Numbered from the stretch's first letter, positions 8,401 to 16,928 are shown. The stretch: 64,000 bases of DNA from Mucilaginibacter_A sp964236465 (GCA_964236465.1 CAXSBZ010000012.1:1-64000), one strand, 5' to 3'. Notes: a model not told the origin generated them from the sequence alone. Program-made: numbers and translations.

Positions 8401-9255
8401 ATGAAAAATACAAACAATCCGGTTTGGTTTATCACCGGCTGCTCAACTGGTTTTGGACGAGAACTGGCTAAACTAATTTTAAACCGGGGATGGAACGCTG
8501 TAATTACGGCAAGAAATCCGGATCAGGTAAAAGATATTGCCGAAGGACATAAAAATACTGCGCTGGTTTTATCACTGAATGTGAACGACAAAGCGCAGGT
8601 TGCCGCAGCAGTTGCCCAAGCCCAGGAAACTTTTGGCCAAATTGATGTTTTAGTGAACAATGCCGGATACGGTTATTTCAGCAGTATTGAAGAAGGCGAA
8701 GAAGACAAAATCCGGGCACAATTTGAAACTAACTTTTTCGGTTTGGTGAATATGGTTCAGGCCGTATTGCCGAAAATGCGCGAACAACGCAGCGGCCACA
8801 TCATCAATTTTTCTTCTATCGGCGGCTTGCGGGCTTTTACGGCAACCGGTTATTATCATGCCACCAAATTTGCGGTTGAGGGTTTGTCGGAATCTTTATC
8901 GCAGGAACTGGCACCGCTGGGGATCAAGGTTTTATTGGTAGAGCCAGGGCCTTTCCGCACGGATTGGGCCGGAAGGTCAACTTCGAGAACTGATGTACAA
9001 ATTGCTGATTATCAGGATACTGTAGGAAAACGCATGGCAGCTAGCCAAAATGGTAGCGGCAAGCAGCAAGGCGATCCCGTTCGCGGTTGTGAAGCCATTA
9101 TCAAAGCGGTAGAAGCTGACGACCATCATCTTCGTTTGCTTTTGGGCGAACCGGCCTACAAAATGGCTTTAGAAAAAACAGCCATGCTGAATGCTGATTT
9201 TGAAGCTTGGAAAGAATTTACTTTGAGTGCAGATTTCCCCGAATCAGAAAGATAA
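8401..9255 (+). CDS. Short-chain dehydrogenase/reductase (SDR)
   Basis: 284 residues from the ATG at 8401, preferred over an in-frame ATG at 8374 because the conserved fold begins at once (NPVWFITGCSTGFGRELA). Classical SDR features: glycine-rich nucleotide site TGCSTGFG (12-19), NNAG (86-89), catalytic Ser near 138 and YHATK with Tyr152 and Lys156. The RNP sequence after the second strand suggests NADP preference. Substrate unknown; this subgroup is annotated simply as oxidoreductase. A strong bidirectional terminator follows. Confidence 0.88.
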   Translation: MKNTNNPVWFITGCSTGFGRELAKLILNRGWNAVITARNPDQVKDIAEGHKNTALVLSLNVNDKAQVAAAVAQAQETFGQIDVLVNNAGYGYFSSIEEGEEDKIRAQFETNFFGLVNMVQAVLPKMREQRSGHIINFSSIGGLRAFTATGYYHATKFAVEGLSESLSQELAPLGIKVLLVEPGPFRTDWAGRSTSRTDVQIADYQDTVGKRMAASQNGSGKQQGDPVRGCEAIIKAVEADDHHLRLLLGEPAYKMALEKTAMLNADFEAWKEFTLSADFPESER

Positions 9256-9271
9256 ACCAAATAGCCAGATT

Positions 9272-9314
9272 AAAAAAAGCCCTGAATTTTTTAAATAAAT
9301 TCAGGGCTTTTTTT
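9272..9314. terminator. Bidirectional terminator
   Basis: AAAAAAAGCCCTGAAT and ATTCAGGGCTTTTTTT arms (9272-9287, 9299-9314) form a long stem with U-runs on both strands. It lies between the convergent SDR gene (stop 9255) and the minus-strand gene ending at 9335, and serves both. Confidence 0.85.
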
Positions 9315-9334
9315 GTGTTGATTGTTTTTTAAGA

Positions 9335-10390
9335 TCATAAACTTACCGCGTCCGACAAATCAATATGGGTAAATTTATGCAGGTTGATGGCCGGAAATAC
9401 CCGGCGAACCCGGATGGTACCCGAATTAAAAAAGTCTGCCGTTTCCCGCCATTCCGTAGTCCGGATGCCGCCATTGCTTTCCGGGTCGCTCATCACCAAA
9501 ACAGATTTTGCACGATGGATCAGTTCGCCGGCCACTTCGGCGATAATTGCACCTGTTTTGCTGATGCCATCAACTTTTTTCAGCCAGCTATTTGTCCGCA
9601 GCAAAAAATCATGCGAATACAATCCCAGCAGGCAACGCGCCATAGGTGTGGCCGGCAAATGGTCCCAGTGCAAATGCGTGTTGAAACTTTCTACCCGCCT
9701 TTTAAAGCCCGGATAAATTTCATTCGTGTCATGGATCAGCATAGCATAATCAAATTCCCAGCGCAAAGGTGCTTCATACAATGCGGTTAGCTCCCAGGCA
9801 TTATGCGTACTGTAAGCATAAGAAACACCGTTGATTAGCCTTTCGTCATCCTGTTTACAGCCGTTGATTACTACTTTTATCCGGGCAGGTTCTATACCTT
9901 CTGCCAGCAATTCCTGCAATAATTTGGGTATCGTTTTTTGGTAAAAAGGCAGGCAGGTAGCAATCACATAAACAATTTTATTATCTGTAACCGTCTTTTT
10001 TTGTGGCAAAAGGCAAAGTTTTTGCGGCATTTCGGGTTCGCCGCAATAAAAACCGATGGGCATGTTGCCAAAAGTTTGCTGCCAGGTAGAGCTGGGTATA
10101 AACCGGTTGCCCGCACCCACAAATGCAAATCCTTCTTCGGCATCTACCGTTCCGTATTCGTAGGGCTGCCAGTAGCCTTCGTTTGGGTGGCTGTACCCTG
10201 TGATCCGGCCATCGGGCTGCAAAGTCATCGTTCCCAACGGCACCACCATAAAACCTGACCGCGTATCACTAAAGCGGCAAAATAAATGCGGCGTACCAAT
10301 CAGCTGGCCCATATCTACTCCCGAAACCAGGATTGGTTGATCATCAATTGTTAAACTTTGGCCTTCTATTGGCTGTAATTCTGTAATCAT
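9335..10390 (-). CDS. Hypothetical two-domain protein, possible glycosyltransferase-like C-terminus
   Basis: 351 residues, no signal peptide or membrane segment. The N-terminal 130 residues are beta-rich with many aromatic and Gly residues (GVDMGQLIGTPHLFCRFSD, GYWQPYEYGTVDAEEGFAFVGAGNRFIP). The rest begins with KIVYVIATCLPFYQKTIPKLLQELLAEGI and continues with VVINGCKQDDE and YAMLIHDTNEIYPGF, which recalls a GT-A nucleotide-sugar fold with HDTN where a DxD motif would be. I cannot name a family. It stands alone between a strong terminator and a repeat-containing gap. Treat the enzymatic reading as a weak inference. Confidence 0.5.
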   Translation of the reverse strand: MITELQPIEGQSLTIDDQPILVSGVDMGQLIGTPHLFCRFSDTRSGFMVVPLGTMTLQPDGRITGYSHPNEGYWQPYEYGTVDAEEGFAFVGAGNRFIPSSTWQQTFGNMPIGFYCGEPEMPQKLCLLPQKKTVTDNKIVYVIATCLPFYQKTIPKLLQELLAEGIEPARIKVVINGCKQDDERLINGVSYAYSTHNAWELTALYEAPLRWEFDYAMLIHDTNEIYPGFKRRVESFNTHLHWDHLPATPMARCLLGLYSHDFLLRTNSWLKKVDGISKTGAIIAEVAGELIHRAKSVLVMSDPESNGGIRTTEWRETADFFNSGTIRVRRVFPAINLHKFTHIDLSDAVSL

Positions 10391-10564
10391 ATTATTAATT
10401 AATGGCGATTTTGTTTAAAAAATAGCAGGTTTTGAAATTTATATTCCTGCTAAAATAATAAATATTTACAAATGAAATAGGACTGAAAAGGTTTTAAGAA
10501 TTCCAAAAACTATATAAAAGACAATAATTTTTGCAATCGGTACAATAATCCAATTTTTTGGTGA

Positions 10565-10659
10565 TAAAAGAAGCATTGGCCTCAGCAAAAAAACTATGTT
10601 AAACGGATCATGATATAAAAGGACTGATGACATGGCAATCAAAACAAATGCTTCTTTTA
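10565..10659. repeat. Inverted pair of the dispersed 12-mer
   Basis: Forward copy at 10565-10576 and reverse copy at 10648-10659. The second copy ends two bases before the stop codon of the metallo-hydrolase/rhodanese gene (minus strand, ends 10662), so the pair lies exactly at the 3' end of the sulfur operon. Confidence 0.75.
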
Positions 10660-10661
10660 CC

Positions 10662-12005
10662 CTATAAAAATTGGGTTATAGCCGTGCTGAGGTCATAAAC
10701 AGCAGTATCGTGGGGCAATAAGTTTTTGAGGATACTGCTTCCGGCTGCGCTACGGTAGCCACCGGCACAATGTACCACAATCGGTTTTCCGGTCGGGATT
10801 TCTGCAAACCGTTCCATCAATTCCGGCAGCGGGATGTGCAGCGAACCCATAAATCCGGATTGTTCTTTGCGTTCTGCGGCATTGCGGATGTCTATAATCT
10901 GATAGCTTTCCGGGGAGTTTTTAAAGTCTGATAAATTGATTAAATCAGCTCTCAAACCGCCCTGACCAAGCACAAAAGCTTCTTTTATAAAAACTTCGTA
11001 ACCAATTTTGGCTGTACGCTCGATCACTTCAGTTAGCTGTTCGCTGCTACTTGCAGCCAAATAAAATATTGTTCCTGGTGAGATGATGCTACCCAGCCAG
11101 GTTTCCAGTTTGCCATTGGTAAGCAGGTTGATAGAATTCGGCAGATATCCGTTTCTAAAAACTTCTGCCGGCCGGGTGTCAATAATAATCGTTTTTGGGT
11201 CGATAAAAGAAGTATCACCAGCTGATTTCAGTTTGATCTGTGCGATGGATTCAGCCAGATTTGGCGCGCCTTTTTTGTTCAGCTCCACATCGTACCCAAA
11301 ATATTTCGGCACAAAAGGCTGATCCTCCAGCAAAGCTTTCACAAATTGTTCTTCACTTAAATCAGACAAAGCCCAGTTACTGATTTTTTCCGCGCCTATC
11401 GTACTCGAATTGGCTTCACTCAACGCTTTTCCGCACAAAGTGCCCGCACCGTGCGCCGGATAAACTAAAACTTCCTCATCCAAAACCATCAATTTTTCTC
11501 GCAGTGAATAATACATCTGCCTTGCCAAATTTTCGCGCGTAGCCGTAACACTTCCGGCGGTTTCCCGCAGGTCCGGTCTTCCGCAATCACCAATAAACAA
11601 AGTATCACCGGTAAAAACAGCATGGTCTTTGCCATTGTGTTCCAGCATAATACAAATACTGTCTGGCGAATGGCCGGGCGTGTTAATTGCTTTTAAATTG
11701 ATTTTCCCAAAGGAAATCGTGTCGCCGTCATCAAAAGTTTGCTGCGGATAAAGGGCACCTAAAAGCTTGGAACAATAAATTGTTGCGCCGGTAGTTTCGT
11801 GCAGTTCCAGATGGCAGCTCACAAAATCGGCGTGCGGATGGGTTTCAATCACACCGATGATTTTAGCCTGGTTTACTTCTGCAAAAGTGAGATACGGATT
11901 GATGTTTCTGGAAGGATCGATTAATACAATTTCTGCTGCGCATTCGCTCAAAATGGCGTAAGAATAATGCGACAGGTGTTTATCTTCAAATTGTTCGATC
12001 TTCAT
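10662..12005 (-). CDS. Metallo-beta-lactamase/rhodanese fusion, persulfide-dioxygenase-like
   Basis: 447 residues. The N-terminal ETHE1/GloB-like metallo-hydrolase has THPHAD (His56, His58, Asp60), NTPGHSPDS (His112) and VFTGDTLF (Asp134). Position 61, normally His in the full THxHxDH motif, is Phe, as in many persulfide dioxygenases. Two rhodanese modules follow: the first (about 270-365) lacks a catalytic Cys in its active-site loop (IFYLAASSSEQ); the second has HCAGGYRSAAG with Cys413. The family oxidises persulfide to sulfite and transfers sulfane sulfur. It is the last gene of a TauE/YeeE operon. Two dispersed 12-mers lie inside the coding sequence (11204-11215, 11612-11623), the second exactly over the conserved VFTGDT codons. 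Confidence 0.85.
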   Translation of the reverse strand: MKIEQFEDKHLSHYSYAILSECAAEIVLIDPSRNINPYLTFAEVNQAKIIGVIETHPHADFVSCHLELHETTGATIYCSKLLGALYPQQTFDDGDTISFGKINLKAINTPGHSPDSICIMLEHNGKDHAVFTGDTLFIGDCGRPDLRETAGSVTATRENLARQMYYSLREKLMVLDEEVLVYPAHGAGTLCGKALSEANSSTIGAEKISNWALSDLSEEQFVKALLEDQPFVPKYFGYDVELNKKGAPNLAESIAQIKLKSAGDTSFIDPKTIIIDTRPAEVFRNGYLPNSINLLTNGKLETWLGSIISPGTIFYLAASSSEQLTEVIERTAKIGYEVFIKEAFVLGQGGLRADLINLSDFKNSPESYQIIDIRNAAERKEQSGFMGSLHIPLPELMERFAEIPTGKPIVVHCAGGYRSAAGSSILKNLLPHDTAVYDLSTAITQFL

Positions 12006-12008
12006 GGT

Positions 12009-12020
12009 ATGCTGTTTTTA
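12009..12020 (-). repeat. Dispersed 12-mer in the leader of the MBL/rhodanese gene
   Basis: ATGCTGTTTTTA followed by TCGGGTAAAAATTGG, three bases upstream of the start codon at 12005. Being this close, it forms part of the transcribed leader of this gene. Confidence 0.7.
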
Positions 12021-12068
12021 TCGGGTAAAAATTGGTTTGTTGTGGTAAAAATGGATACAAAAAACGGT

Positions 12069-12479
12069 TTAATGTGACAGTTTTTCGCGGATCAAACCGT
12101 AAAACCAGGTTCCGGCAATAGCACTCAAAAGCGTGATGGTGATCACCATAAAACCACTGCCAATTTGGGCAAATAATGGCCCCGGACAAGCACCGGTAAT
12201 TGCCCAGCCAAGACCGAAAATCAATCCGCCAAAAACATTGCCCCAATGAAATTTCTTTTCAGGAATGATAACTTTTTCCTGATGCATCGTTTTGATATTG
12301 AAGCGTTTGATAAGCTGAACCGAAATCATCCCAACCAAAATAGCACTGCCGATAACGCCATACATGTGGAAGGCTTGCAACCGGAACATTTCCTGGATGC
12401 GGAACCAGGAAACAACTTGCGATTTGACCAGCACAATGCCAAATAAAGCACCCAGGAATAAATATTTTAAGTTTTTCAT
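12069..12479 (-). CDS. YeeE/YedE-type sulfur transport subunit (DUF6691-like)
   Basis: 136 residues with four hydrophobic helices (about 5-22, 35-58, 80-100, 112-132). The conserved GLGWAITGACPGP motif near 92-104 contains a Cys and marks the C-terminal half of YeeE/YedE thiosulfate transporters. YeeE moves thiosulfate across the inner membrane through Cys-based relays. In Bacteroidota and many Proteobacteria the transporter is split into two small proteins, as here; the partner is encoded six bases upstream. It is probably cotranscribed with TauE, the other half and the persulfide enzyme. Confidence 0.82.
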   Translation of the reverse strand: MKNLKYLFLGALFGIVLVKSQVVSWFRIQEMFRLQAFHMYGVIGSAILVGMISVQLIKRFNIKTMHQEKVIIPEKKFHWGNVFGGLIFGLGWAITGACPGPLFAQIGSGFMVITITLLSAIAGTWFYGLIREKLSH

Positions 12480-12485
12480 GACTGG

Positions 12486-13046
12486 CTAAAGTTTGAGTAG
12501 ATAAGGTAAAATAAGCCAGGTGCTGATAAAACCGCCGATCATGAAGCAGCAGGTTGCCAAGAGCGATGGCCATTGCAGCGATGAAACGCCCATGATGGCA
12601 TGGCCGGAAGTGCATCCGCCGGCATAGCGGGTGCCGAAACCAACCAGAAAGCCACCGATTACGATGAAAATAAACCCTCTCAAAGTAAATAATTGGGAAA
12701 AGCTGAAGATGTCTTGTGGCAATAATCCGCTGAAATCTTTTACGCCTTCGTGCTGCAAAAGTGTAGTTGTGGCCGGATTGATTTGCACCGATCCGGGAAC
12801 GGAAAGCAAATAAGTAGCCAGGAATCCGCCCAAAATTATCCCGGCGGCGAAAAACAGGTTCCAGCTTTCCTGCTTCCAATCGTACTTAAAAAAAATGATG
12901 TTGGCCGGAATGCAGGCCGCGCAAATATGCCGCAACGAGGAGGAGATACCAAAAGTTTTGTTGCCCAGAAGAAGCAATGCCGGAACGATCAGCCCGATCA
13001 GCGGGCCGGCTAAGTACCAGGGCCAGGGTTGGTTGATGAATTCCAT
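12486..13046 (-). CDS. YeeE/YedE family thiosulfate transporter, N-terminal-type subunit
   Basis: 186 residues with about five membrane helices. The motif GFGTRYAGGCTSGHAIMGVS (near 138-157) contains the Cys and Gly pattern typical of YeeE/YedE pores, and a HICAACIP segment (about 39-46) supplies more Cys. It starts three bases after TauE ends and stops six bases before the second YeeE-type subunit begins, so translation is likely coupled. Predicted to import thiosulfate or a related sulfur species for the rhodanese/persulfide enzyme, or for TsdA encoded nearby. Confidence 0.82.
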   Translation of the reverse strand: MEFINQPWPWYLAGPLIGLIVPALLLLGNKTFGISSSLRHICAACIPANIIFFKYDWKQESWNLFFAAGIILGGFLATYLLSVPGSVQINPATTTLLQHEGVKDFSGLLPQDIFSFSQLFTLRGFIFIVIGGFLVGFGTRYAGGCTSGHAIMGVSSLQWPSLLATCCFMIGGFISTWLILPYLLKL

Positions 13047-13049
13047 TTT

Positions 13050-13841
13050 TTATGTTTTAATGATGGTGCTGACGAGTACAAAGATACCCATCGTGAGCAC
13101 GAACCAGCCGAATGCCGGTTTCAGTTTGGTGTCATTTATATTTTTGCCGAGGTAACTTCCGGCGATAATACCGGTTATGGCAAAGCCGGAAAACAGCATC
13201 AGAAACGGATAATGGATTGGTGCGTGCCGGGAAACATCGCCCAAAACACCTAACAAAGAGCTGATCGCCATGACCATGAGCGATGTTCCAACTGCCTTTT
13301 TCATGGGCAAACCGGCAAAAAGTACGAGCGACGGAATGATCAAAAAACCGCCGCCAACGCCTACAAAACCTGTAATTACGCCAACGAAAATGCTTTGGAC
13401 TATCAGCTTAAAATAATTGAGTTGTTGCCCCGATACTGTTTTTACCGTACTTTTTTTGATCATGGAGATGGATGCAGCCAACATCAAAACGGCGAAAACC
13501 AGCATCAGCAAAACGCCTTTGCTTATCTCGAAATTACCCAAAATCAATAGGTGTTGCGGCACCGCAGGCATCACCCATTTTCGCATGGTAAAAACAGCAA
13601 TGAGCGATGGAACGCCAAAAAGCAAGGCAATATCCAACCGCACATTTCCCTTTTTGTAATGGCTCCATGCGCCGACAGAACTGGTTATCCCAACCACAAA
13701 CAAAGAATAAGTTGTGGCGATAACCGGCCCGATCCCGAAAAAATAAACCAGGATCGGAACCGTTAAAATGGAACCGCCACCGCCGATCAGGCCCAACGAT
13801 AATCCAATTAAAACTGCTGCTGCGTATCCGGCTATTTCCAA
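13050..13841 (-). CDS. TauE/SafE family sulfite/sulfoacetate exporter
   Basis: 263 residues with about seven to eight membrane helices and both TauE half-repeat motifs: GLSLGLIGGGGSILTVPILVYFFG near 17-40 and GVITGFVGVGGGFLIIPSLVLFAGLP near 152-178. The family exports sulfite or other small sulfur acids. The only usable start is TTG at 13841, because an in-frame stop lies just upstream. A -7-like element (TACTTTTG, 13859-13866) sits 18 bases ahead, so the operon TauE-YeeE-DUF6691-MBL/rhodanese probably starts here, downstream of its presumed Crp/Fnr regulator. Export of sulfite produced by the persulfide dioxygenase is a sensible role. Confidence 0.85.
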   Translation of the reverse strand: MEIAGYAAAVLIGLSLGLIGGGGSILTVPILVYFFGIGPVIATTYSLFVVGITSSVGAWSHYKKGNVRLDIALLFGVPSLIAVFTMRKWVMPAVPQHLLILGNFEISKGVLLMLVFAVLMLAASISMIKKSTVKTVSGQQLNYFKLIVQSIFVGVITGFVGVGGGFLIIPSLVLFAGLPMKKAVGTSLMVMAISSLLGVLGDVSRHAPIHYPFLMLFSGFAITGIIAGSYLGKNINDTKLKPAFGWFVLTMGIFVLVSTIIKT

Positions 13842-13858
13842 TCTAAATATTTATGCCA

Positions 13859-13896
13859 CAAAAGTAGCAGTCGGAAAGTCAATCAGTCCGTGACTT
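13859..13896 (-). promoter_or_regulatory. Putative promoter and Crp/Fnr operator of the sulfur operon
   Basis: On the minus strand TACTTTTG (13859-13866) matches the -7 element. Just upstream is an inverted repeat, AAGTCA at 13876-13881 and TGACTT at 13891-13896, separated by nine bases. Its position over the -33 region and next to the stop of the Crp/Fnr gene (13900) makes it a good candidate binding site for that regulator. The half-site resembles the TGTGA/TTGAT type only loosely. No good -33 element is visible, consistent with an activator-dependent promoter. Confidence 0.4.
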
Positions 13897-13899
13897 ATG

Positions 13900-14508
13900 T
13901 TACAAAGCTAAATTTAAGCTGATTTTATTTCGGGAAAGCGTAACCATCTGCTGTTTTTCCATCTGTTTAAGCAGCCGGGAAATTACCTCGCGCGTGGTGC
14001 CCAGTTCTTCGGCAAGCTGCTGGTGGGTAATGTTGATTTCTTTGGATTGATAAATACCGGCTTTCTTTTTCAGCAGCTGTACAATCCGGTCGTCGAGCTT
14101 TTGGAAAGCTACGGCGTTGATCACCGATAACAATTCTTCAAAACGCTTGTGGTACAATTTGAAGATAAAATCTGCCCATTCCGGATAAACCTTTACCCAT
14201 TCGCTGGCTTTGGCTACCGGCACCATCAAAATTTCGGCATCTTCTTCGATCACTGCGCTGATTTTACTGGTATCGTCATGTATCCCGGCCAGGAAAGACA
14301 TGATGCAACTTTCGCCGGGTTTGATGTAATAAAGCAAAATTTCCCGGCCATCTTCGTCCTGGCGCATCATCCGGATACTGCCAGATAAAACAACCGGAAT
14401 GCTGCGGACATAACTATTGGATTGCACCAAAACGGTTTCTGCGGAAAAGTTTTTGCGCTGGCTGTTGGCCTGCACCTCTTTCTCCAGCATCGATCCGAAT
14501 AAATTCAT
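13900..14508 (-). CDS. Crp/Fnr-family transcriptional regulator
   Basis: 202 residues. An N-terminal cyclic-nucleotide-binding-like beta-roll (about 10-125; VLSGSIRMMRQDEDGREILLYYIKPGESCIMSF) is followed by a dimer helix (about 128-150) and a C-terminal winged helix (THQQLAEELGTTREVISRLLKQME, about 163-186). There is no N-terminal Cys cluster, so it is not an iron-sulfur Fnr; the single Cys in GESCIMSF is common in this Bacteroidota subgroup. It is 58 bases upstream of the TauE-YeeE-rhodanese operon in the same direction, the usual place for its regulator. The inverted repeat at 13876-13896 may be its target. Confidence 0.85.
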   Translation of the reverse strand: MNLFGSMLEKEVQANSQRKNFSAETVLVQSNSYVRSIPVVLSGSIRMMRQDEDGREILLYYIKPGESCIMSFLAGIHDDTSKISAVIEEDAEILMVPVAKASEWVKVYPEWADFIFKLYHKRFEELLSVINAVAFQKLDDRIVQLLKKKAGIYQSKEINITHQQLAEELGTTREVISRLLKQMEKQQMVTLSRNKISLNLAL

Positions 14509-14574
14509 GGCCGTAAATTAAGGTAATTTACTGGGCTGCTTTCTTGATCTGGCCAAATGCCAAAAGTTTACTAC

Positions 14575-14632
14575 ATGCTGTTTTTACCAGCTAAAATTTA
14601 GATTGCTGATTTTATGCCGATAAAAACAGTAT
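14575..14632. repeat. Inverted pair of the dispersed 12-mer
   Basis: Reverse copy ATGCTGTTTTTA (14575-14586) and forward copy TAAAAACAGTAT (14621-14632), both AC type, with CCAGCTAAAAT and TTTTATGCCGA flanks completing the arms. The forward copy ends on the first base of the stop codon of the uracil-glycosylase-like gene (minus, ends 14632). Confidence 0.75.
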
Positions 14633-15135
14633 CAATCCAAATCTACAGCAGTTTGCAGAATGGCCACCAGGCCACGAACGCAAGCTAAATAATTGGTGTT
14701 GCTGCCTGCGGGATAAGAAACGGTAGTTTGCTGCCGGATAGATTTGATGCCCGACAAGTCAATCGCCTGCTGCACCTGTTTTTCCAAAGCTTTCATCAAA
14801 ATGATGACGGTTTCGGGTTGATGGATTTGCAGGCGACCGCTTAAACCGCTAATGCCGTTTTGCCGCTCCAGTTTTCTTTTCGGCAAATCGTGGCGTTCTG
14901 TATGCTCCAAACTCAAATGATCCAGGAAGCAGCCAGCCGCTTTAAAAAATTGCAGGAATTCTTCCGCAGAAGAGAAATCACCATAAAGCTCTCTGAAAGC
15001 TGCATAAACGGTACGGTACAAATTGGTATTGGCGAGGTAAAAGTTTTTGTCTGCCCTGCCCGGAGCTTCACCAATCAGCAGGATTTTCACTTTTTCGGGT
15101 TTGTATCTAAGGGCCAATTCGATAGCTGTTTCCAT
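14632..15135 (-). CDS. Uracil-DNA-glycosylase-superfamily-like protein
   Basis: 167 residues, soluble. Near the N-terminus KVKILLIGEAPGRADKNFY (about 16-34) has the GEAPG motif of family 4/5 uracil-DNA glycosylases, which includes the uracil-binding loop. The middle is helical, and PETVIILMKALEKQVQQAI would correspond to the later strand/helix. There are no four iron-sulfur-ligating cysteines as in family 4, and the second catalytic HP(S/G) motif is not obvious, so enzymatic activity is uncertain. Membership of the UDG fold superfamily is the best guess. Not obviously linked to the sulfur genes around it. Confidence 0.55.
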   Translation of the reverse strand: METAIELALRYKPEKVKILLIGEAPGRADKNFYLANTNLYRTVYAAFRELYGDFSSAEEFLQFFKAAGCFLDHLSLEHTERHDLPKRKLERQNGISGLSGRLQIHQPETVIILMKALEKQVQQAIDLSGIKSIRQQTTVSYPAGSNTNYLACVRGLVAILQTAVDLD

Positions 15136-15269
15136 CAGTTCAGTTTAAAATTTCGAATAAATTGCAATTTTTATTTTGGTTCTTTTCATCAAGCAAAAGA
15201 ATACACATAAAAAAGAAATTTGATGAAGGTCACTCCCTACAGTCGAGATGACAAAGCGTATAGTTAAAC

Positions 15270-15722
15270 TTACGGATGCACGGTTGCCCAGCCTTCGTAT
15301 TCACGCAAAATAATTTCGCCGTTGCCGCTTGGCACATAAGCAATAAAGTCGAAAAGATCATTTTTATCGATCTTCCGTTCCCGCACGGTGTTGCTGCACT
15401 GTGCCAGGATCACGCCTTTTTCCTGCAATTTTTTCAGGGTTTCTTCATAAGGGTTGCTCTTCATAAACACCGAAACGCCATCGCCAAAAGCAATCAGTTC
15501 TACATGCAGTTTGCCTTTCAAGCGTGGGTCTTCCAGCGCATTATCGAGGTTGCGCAGCGTAGCTTTTATCTTTTTATCATCGTTGGAGTTGAGGATGTAC
15601 AGCGCATTGTAGCTTTTCAACGTTGGTTTTGCACCGGTAAAAACAGCATCGGTTTGCGCTTTGGCAGGTTTTGCAAATACAAGCAGGGCAAATGCGGCCA
15701 GGATTAAAGTGTACTTTTTCAT
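15270..15722 (-). CDS. Secreted DsrE-family protein
   Basis: 150 residues with a clear signal peptide (MKKYTLILAAFALLVFAKPAKAQ, cleavage after AQ). The mature part matches the DsrE/F/YchN fold: YNALYILNSNDDKKIKATLRNLDNALED, then LHVELIAFGDGVSVF and a conserved Cys in ILAQCSNT (near residue 110). DsrE-type proteins carry persulfide on such a Cys and relay sulfur. Its position between the persulfide operon and the TsdA-like cytochrome supports a periplasmic sulfur role. A dispersed 12-mer (15638-15649) lies at the signal-cleavage site, encoding DAVFTG. Confidence 0.78.
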   Translation of the reverse strand: MKKYTLILAAFALLVFAKPAKAQTDAVFTGAKPTLKSYNALYILNSNDDKKIKATLRNLDNALEDPRLKGKLHVELIAFGDGVSVFMKSNPYEETLKKLQEKGVILAQCSNTVRERKIDKNDLFDFIAYVPSGNGEIILREYEGWATVHP

Positions 15723-15744
15723 AGTTTTTTAGTTTGGATTAGCT

Positions 15745-16836
15745 TTATATCGATTGATTTTTCTGTGCTTCTTTTATCGGCTTAAAAGGCCCGAACTTAT
15801 GTTGTTTTTCGCTGAAATGATCGGCGTAAGGCCCAAAGGCAAAATCGATTGGCTTCTTGTCCAAGTTCGTCCAGTCTTTATGCTGATCTCTGTGCGGCCG
15901 CGGCTGGGAGTTTACAAAAGCAGCTACGTTCCAGGCTTCTTCGTTTGTTAGCTGCGGGTTTTGGTAAGTGGCACCATACGGCATATTATTCTTCACAAAA
16001 CCTGCAAAATTGCCAAGCCGATACATTCCCGCGCCGTCGTTATAACTGTGCTTGCCCCAAAGCGGCGGATATTGATAGGATTTTTGATCCGCAGCCAGCA
16101 AACCTTCACCATTGTTGCCATGACAGCTTCGGCATTTTTGGATAAAAACCGCTTTGCCTTTTGCAGGATCAGCGGCCACATCCATAAAAGCCAGTTTTTC
16201 TGATGCCGCGCCGAAAAGTTTTGCTTTTTTGGGCACATCTTTTCCAATCCATTTCATATAAGCAAGGATCGATTGGATTTCTTTGGAAGAAGTATCGGGC
16301 ACATTCCCGGCCAAACTCCGCTCAAAACACTCGGCAATACGCGACGATGCAGGCGACATTTTGCCGCTGCGAAAACTTATTTTTGGATAACTGGATATAA
16401 AGCTGGCGTAATTATTTCCAAACAAACGTGTCCCAGCATCCAAATGGCAGTTTTGGCAATTCATGCCGTTGGTAATTTGGGCGATGCTACCTTTTGGGCC
16501 GAAATAATTGGCCGTGTGCGCCAGCAAATCTTTTCCATAGCGGATCATTTCGCCTTGTTTTCCTGCCGGGATTGAAGCTTCGCCCGGTGCTTTCCAGGCA
16601 TCCGCAGGGATTATTTTTTCAATTTTTTGTGTAGAAATGGTTTGGGTTGAAGCAATTGCCGTCGTTGTCGTATTTTGTGCTGAAACAGCTTCGGCAGCAC
16701 CTGATTTCCTGCCAGAAAACATCGAACCTACAAAAGCCAAAATCCCGACTACCAGCAACAGCGATACAAATATGATGTATCGGGTAACTTTGACCAGGGC
16801 TTTGACAACTTCTTTTTCGGGCGGCTGATTTTCCAT
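15745..16836 (-). CDS. Membrane-anchored di-haem cytochrome c, thiosulfate-dehydrogenase (TsdA)-like
   Basis: About 363 residues from the ATG at 16836, chosen over 16881 because a -7-like element (TATCTTTG, 16860-16867) lies between the two. One helix (about 20-40) anchors it, with the rest in the periplasm. Two haem sites: MNCQNCH (127-131) and KCRSCH (235-239). After the first haem, RIAECFERSLAG (about 166-177) matches the TsdA signature; Cys170 may be the axial Cys ligand known from TsdA. TsdA couples two thiosulfates to tetrathionate with electron release. It lies directly upstream of the DsrE-like gene and near the YeeE thiosulfate transporter, which fits. Other di-haem cytochromes remain possible. 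Confidence 0.8.
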   Translation of the reverse strand: MENQPPEKEVVKALVKVTRYIIFVSLLLVVGILAFVGSMFSGRKSGAAEAVSAQNTTTTAIASTQTISTQKIEKIIPADAWKAPGEASIPAGKQGEMIRYGKDLLAHTANYFGPKGSIAQITNGMNCQNCHLDAGTRLFGNNYASFISSYPKISFRSGKMSPASSRIAECFERSLAGNVPDTSSKEIQSILAYMKWIGKDVPKKAKLFGAASEKLAFMDVAADPAKGKAVFIQKCRSCHGNNGEGLLAADQKSYQYPPLWGKHSYNDGAGMYRLGNFAGFVKNNMPYGATYQNPQLTNEEAWNVAAFVNSQPRPHRDQHKDWTNLDKKPIDFAFGPYADHFSEKQHKFGPFKPIKEAQKNQSI

Positions 16837-16928
16837 ATTGCTTTTGCTTTTTGATGATCCAAAGATACCGCAGTAACCCAACCAATTCAGATCATTTCTG
16901 ATGATCGTTTATCACCAAATTTATCGGC

